From Paragonimus westermani (lineage: Eukaryota > Platyhelminthes > Trematoda > Plagiorchiida > Troglotrematidae): 64,000 nucleotides of DNA. A model generated the notes under the pieces. That model made no database searches, was not told the DNA's origin, and saw nothing but the letters and a program-made list of their open reading frames with translations. Of this stretch, positions 60,060-64,000 are shown in pieces. The stretch is taken from positions 53,123-117,122 of the forward strand of contig QNGE01000431.1 of the NCBI GenBank assembly GCA_008508345.1, in the 5' to 3' direction. Position numbers and translations under genes: made by a program. The stretch's first letter is position 1. Each line of letters starts with the position of its first letter.

Positions 60060-62370
60060 GATAACTGTTGCGCGGACACAGAAATTACCACATTCAATGT
60101 ATCGAACGCTTAGAAATTCCGAAACGATACTGGATCATCCTCAAACGAAATCTCGCTGACATCAACGGGACTCCACTACAACGACTAAGTTTAAATGAGA
60201 AAGACAAATGGACGAGGAGGGTGTATGACTTAGAATACAAGTAGACTGTTTCCGTAAGGCAAACGAGTTTCCGTGTTACGTTTAACAGATCATGACCAAA
60301 AGACGAGAAAAGAATTCAGCAAGGCTGAGAAATAAGCTCAACCCGACCAAACCTAAGGCCGAATTTCCGAAAAATGAAGAGCGGTACGTGAAAATTTTTT
60401 CCTCTTTGGTGCTGGACAGATTTACCATTGAAGTTTCATCATTAGAATCAAACTTTTGCTGTCTTAAGAGTAAACCTAGACAGGTGGATTTAGAAAGTCA
60501 ATGTTAAAACCTTTATGACTGATTGTTCGATCACCTATGAATGTTGAGATGTTCAAAGCAACCTCAGTTCAAACATACTATCAGCACCTGACTCGGAAAA
60601 CCATCAGTAAAAACATGCACATTGGACAGCACCTAACCTGACTGGAGTTACTAAGGTGAAAGGAGGATATAATACTATCTAGACCGGACAAAGGTGCTGG
60701 AATCGTCACCCTGGATAAAGCCGACTATTTAGCTCAGATGAATGCTCTACTGGCAGATAAAACCAAATTCGTTTTTATGGCGACTGAACTGGACAAAACA
60801 GTGGCCATTGAGAAGGCACTGACGAAAACACTCAGATGTATGAAACAACGAGGACTGATCGATTCAACTACTTTTGGAAGAATCAGACCAGTAGGTAACG
60901 TAATTCCTAGGCTTTATGGGCTACCTTAGGTGCATAAAAACGGAGTGCCACTACGGCCGATTTTAGAGATGAGTAATTCGCCGTATCATGCGACGGCGAA
61001 ATGGCTTGCCGAATTGTTAGAGCCGATCGGGAAGAAACTAGCGATTCAAAGTCTTAGTGATTCTTTGGAATTTGTCGAAACGGTAAAACAGCCTAGTGCA
61101 AAAGGAACGCGTTTATTCTCGGTTGACGTCACGTCTCTCTCCACAAGTTTCCTATTAAGTGAGACAATCGAAATTCTCGGTTGGCATGTAGAGAGCAATG
61201 GCGTAAACGTGAGGATACCAGTAGATGAACTAAAGCAGCTTTTGTATAGATGCACTTACAACATTCATTTTAAGTTTTCGGGTAAGTTATATCGTCAAAA
61301 GGACGGCGACACATTAGATCGTTGACTCTTTATAAACGTTACGTAGATGACATTATCTGTATGAGAGACGAATCTAAGTGTCTCAATGAAACACTGATAC
61401 AATCCAACTGTGCCCGTAAGAATATTCCGTTCACTCTGGAGCCCGAATCACCAGTAGAAATAGCGGTTTCAGACGTGTTCATATCACATCGTGAGGACTG
61501 CACAATACAACGTAAACTATATCGTAAAGCAACCTGGGCAGGACAGTATACAAATTTTAGTAGCTCCGTAACTTTGAGACAGAAGAAGAACCTAGTCCGG
61601 TGTTGGCTAGGTAGGGTCGTGGAAATTTGCTCAGATGACACCATAGAGGAAGAGAAACAGTTTATATTTAACACACTCCTTGAAAATGGCTACCCAGAAC
61701 AGTTTATTTGTAAGCACATGGTAGTTATCACAAAGGTGGGTGTGCCGCAAACTGTAGACAAAAAACCTGTCTACATTACTTTGCCTTTTAAAGGCGATAG
61801 TAATGCTGAAAATATAACCAGGACACTTAACGTAGCGCTTAACAAAACCTATTTCTCAGCTCAATTACATATTCGGTTTACACTCACACCACATTTGCGT
61901 CCCCAGCTGAAAGATATATTGCCTGTACATGCTGCCTCTTATTGTGTTTATCGTTTCGTGGAACAAGCTACATAGGCTGCACAACAAGGCGACTATCTGA
62001 ACGCATGCGGGAGCATCATCCGGCGTGGCTAGCTCGAGGATCGATAAAGGTTTGTTCATCAGCGATCGCTGCTCGTTTGTTGCAGCCGAATCATCTGATC
62101 AACCCAGCCGATTCTTTCAAGCCTATCTGTCTAATCGGTAGAACACAATCAAAGTGGGTCAAAAGTCATTCACTAGCCATCGCAGGAGCCATTGCGATCC
62201 GCTTACACTCACCCCGGTTATGCTTACAAAAACGCCTGGTCAAAACACTGAATCTTTCGTGACCCTGTATCGATTGCCCGGATCTATCTGTTACGTAGAT
62301 GTACCCATTTTCCAAAAACGTTTACAACCCAATTTAGTGGCACTACATAACTAGATTTTGCGAGTTTGAC
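60060..62370 (+). mobile_element. Penelope-like element relic D (best preserved copy)
   Basis: From the N-terminal side: VDCFRKANEFPCYV near 60240-60285, then NEERYVKIFSSLVLDRFTIE, and the fingers region MNALLADKTKFVFMATELDK with GRIRPVGNVIPRLYGLP. A TAG replaces the next Lys codon of LPKVHK (60927-60929). PLRPILEMSNSPYHATAKWL and TRLFSVDVTSLSTSF carry the first catalytic Asp. The frame breaks after KLYRQKDGD, where the VAMGSPLGP block is deleted. It resumes at LYKRYVDDIICMRDESKC (61325-61380, catalytic YVDD intact) through LPFKGDSNAENITRTLN to 61975. After a one-frame shift, TSYIGCTTRRLSERMREHHP gives the GIY-YIG endonuclease near 61965-62025. The end is near 62262. It is inactive through the deletion, stop and shift. 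Confidence 0.9.
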
Positions 62371-63679
62371 CAAATGAACATTAATGACCACTATCCTTCA
62401 CCTCACTGACATACTACCACCAGCGAACCCATATAAATGTGTTGTATTTGGCCTGATGATTAAGCACTGAAAACACGCTTGTTTGTCACGCGTTTTTTTT
62501 CTCTCATAGCATTCACAATAGATAATTACCATTAACCAGGTATATGAATTGATAAACGTGACTGAACCATTTATGCCGTAATGCCAAGGAGAAAAAGAGT
62601 CTGAGAACCACTTCCATAACTTCAGCTTGTCAAATCGTACAATGCACACAAATGTACACATACAAACGAGACCACGGTGCCACTTTGTGAGGTATCTCAC
62701 AAAGCTGTGGATAAACTGCAAATGACCGAATGGTGAAAAACGAACCCAAATATTAAAGTTTTATTGCTTTAAAAAGAATATTTTTCCGCTGAATACAAAT
62801 CGCACTCCGAACACTCATACGTGGTTTCAAAGCAGTAGCCCACAATGTGCTTCTGCAGTGTCACCCATTTTTCGGTGCATTTCACTAGACTGCTATGTAA
62901 CTAGGTCCCTAATACCAAAGTTCCTGCTTACTTTTCAAGGTTTTTAGATCTAACGGATAGACCTGGCAACGCAAGATTTCTTGTCATGCCTCAAGTCCCC
63001 TAGCAGTGGAAAAGCCTTCGAAATCTGAGTTGTAGATTCGTCAACCATTGGTTTAGACTCTCTGAAACGGATCATTTGAAACAGCCAACAAAGAATCCGC
63101 AATATGTTTTACCGGACGACGAACATTTGTCAGATTGAGGAACTTCACAATCTAGAGTTGAATATGTATTTCAGTCCTGTTGCGTGGACTGTATTCTAGT
63201 TACGGGCTGTTACTGTATGAAATGTTAACCCAAAGACGCGGTTGCTTATACAGTTCCAAGTAAATTTCTGTCGTTCGTCCACCAAACGTTGTGATGTATC
63301 CCAGTACGGCGCACGTCAGGGTTGTAACTTTAACACACTGGACCGGACCCTTGAAAAAAGTAGACACGGCAACTGGTTAGTATTAAACGTGATGTGCTTA
63401 GCCGTGGTTTCGTTTAGGCGCTCTTCTACGTATGTGCATATGTTTCTCTGTGTGCAACACAAATGATCTTTCTTCCTGTCAGCTCAGTAGCATCTTACAC
63501 ATAGTCAGAATGATCCTCACTGTGTGTCACGGGAGAGGACACGTACTCTAAACTCTCCAAACACTCAATTTTCCATTCAACATTATTGACGTAAGACAGC
63601 GAGTCATCAGTCCGTTCACTGCATTAGAATCGATTGCCAAGTTTGTGGTTACTGTAGACCAGCACACTTAGTAGGACGT
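62371..63679. other. Region right of PLE relic D, unassigned
   Basis: A minus-strand frame 62721-62398 (YGINGSVTFINSYTWLMV, GFAGGSMSVR) borders the PLE and may be its 3' flank or another repeat. I cannot assign it. The plus-strand frame at 63242-63466 shows nothing familiar. Confidence 0.3.
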
Positions 63680-64000
63680 AACTATGCCGTGGCATTTGAA
63701 TTGATGAAAGTCACGGTGAGACTGGACCTTGACGTGGTGTGACGGCTTGCGCATCTCGATGAACTTTTGGGCTAAACTGGACAGAGTTACTCATACCAGG
63801 CAGGCCAACAGGTAGAGGTCTGACAAACCACAGTCTCCTGGTCCTCCACGTTGGGGGTTGGAAGATGGTTGGCATCTCTTCCTTTCTGGTACACCGCCAC
63901 CCACCCGCTGCCTTGCGGTACAGGCTTTTGAGCCAAAAGCTTTGGTTGAGAACCCTAATCGTTCTCCTGTCTAGGTCTGGGCGTCTAGGTCTGGGCTCAG
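63680..64000 (+). mobile_element. Probable 5' leader of an RTE-like element (cut by window edge)
   Basis: The phrase GGGCTAAACTGGACAGAGTT, then CAGGCAGGCCAACAGGTAGA, GGTCTGACAAACCACAGTC and GGTCCTCCACGTTGGGGGTT resembles the untranslated leader that precedes the endonuclease ORF in fluke RTE elements. No ORF is reached before the edge. The assignment is from memory of the repeat type and is moderate. Confidence 0.5.

Noticed and set aside
1..64000. CRISPR arrays, bacterial operons, rRNA genes, viral genomes
   Set aside because: No spaced repeat array, no tightly packed ORFs and no rRNA-like sequence was seen; the RT sequences are LINE, PLE or Gypsy Gag relics.

Overview
The window reads as nuclear DNA of a parasitic flatworm (trematode). 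It shows spliced host exons separated by large transposon-filled introns, a run of introns only 31-35 bases long, and decayed retroelements of the kinds common in flukes: RTE-like LINEs, a CR1-like LINE, Penelope-like elements (PLEs) and a CsRn1-like Gypsy Gag. Base composition looks more balanced than the AT-rich schistosomes, so I lean towards a food-borne liver, lung or intestinal fluke. That lean is inference.

The main host gene is a complete SDAD1/SDA1 homologue (60S ribosome biogenesis) on the plus strand. It has 13 coding exons from 1377 to 34613 and an AATAAA signal at 34710. The splice model joins without a frame break into 782 codons and follows the animal SDA1 protein from end to end. 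The first six exons are separated by five micro-introns, all phase 0, within 0.8 kb. The later introns are 0.5-11 kb. Intron 6 (11 kb) holds at least four RTE relics. Intron 7 holds a foldback palindrome and microsatellites. Intron 10 holds a PLE relic. Intron 12 (9.9 kb) holds an RTE tail, a Gypsy Gag relic, an antisense PLE, an AT microsatellite and a tRNA-derived SINE.

From 34.7 to 43.9 kb I see no gene I can name, apart from two RTE 3' fragments near 40-41 kb. From 43.9 to 60.0 kb the minus strand carries scattered exons of a probable Shroom-family protein (the Rho-kinase-binding ASD2 coiled coil). Its introns have been invaded by a near-perfect 180-bp palindrome, a PLE relic (48.9-49.95 kb) and a complete but broken 2.76-kb Tc1/mariner/IS630-type DNA transposon (50102-52859) with long terminal inverted repeats and a TA target duplication. 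A fourth PLE relic (60.06-62.37 kb) starts about 30 bases upstream of the most 5' recognised Shroom-like exon. The right edge enters what looks like the 5' leader of another RTE element.

The most unusual signals are: (1) the micro-intron cluster, one member of which could be retained without breaking the frame; (2) two unrelated palindromes whose arms both carry a CTGANGA-hairpin-GAAACGT core like the hammerhead motif of Penelope-like elements; (3) the DD35E transposon, in which a 10-bp tandem duplication just before the second catalytic Asp accounts for one frame break; (4) the split ASD2 domain, with a possible fluke-specific insert exon. All transposon copies seen are disrupted. Identities rest on motif recognition by eye, not on database searches.
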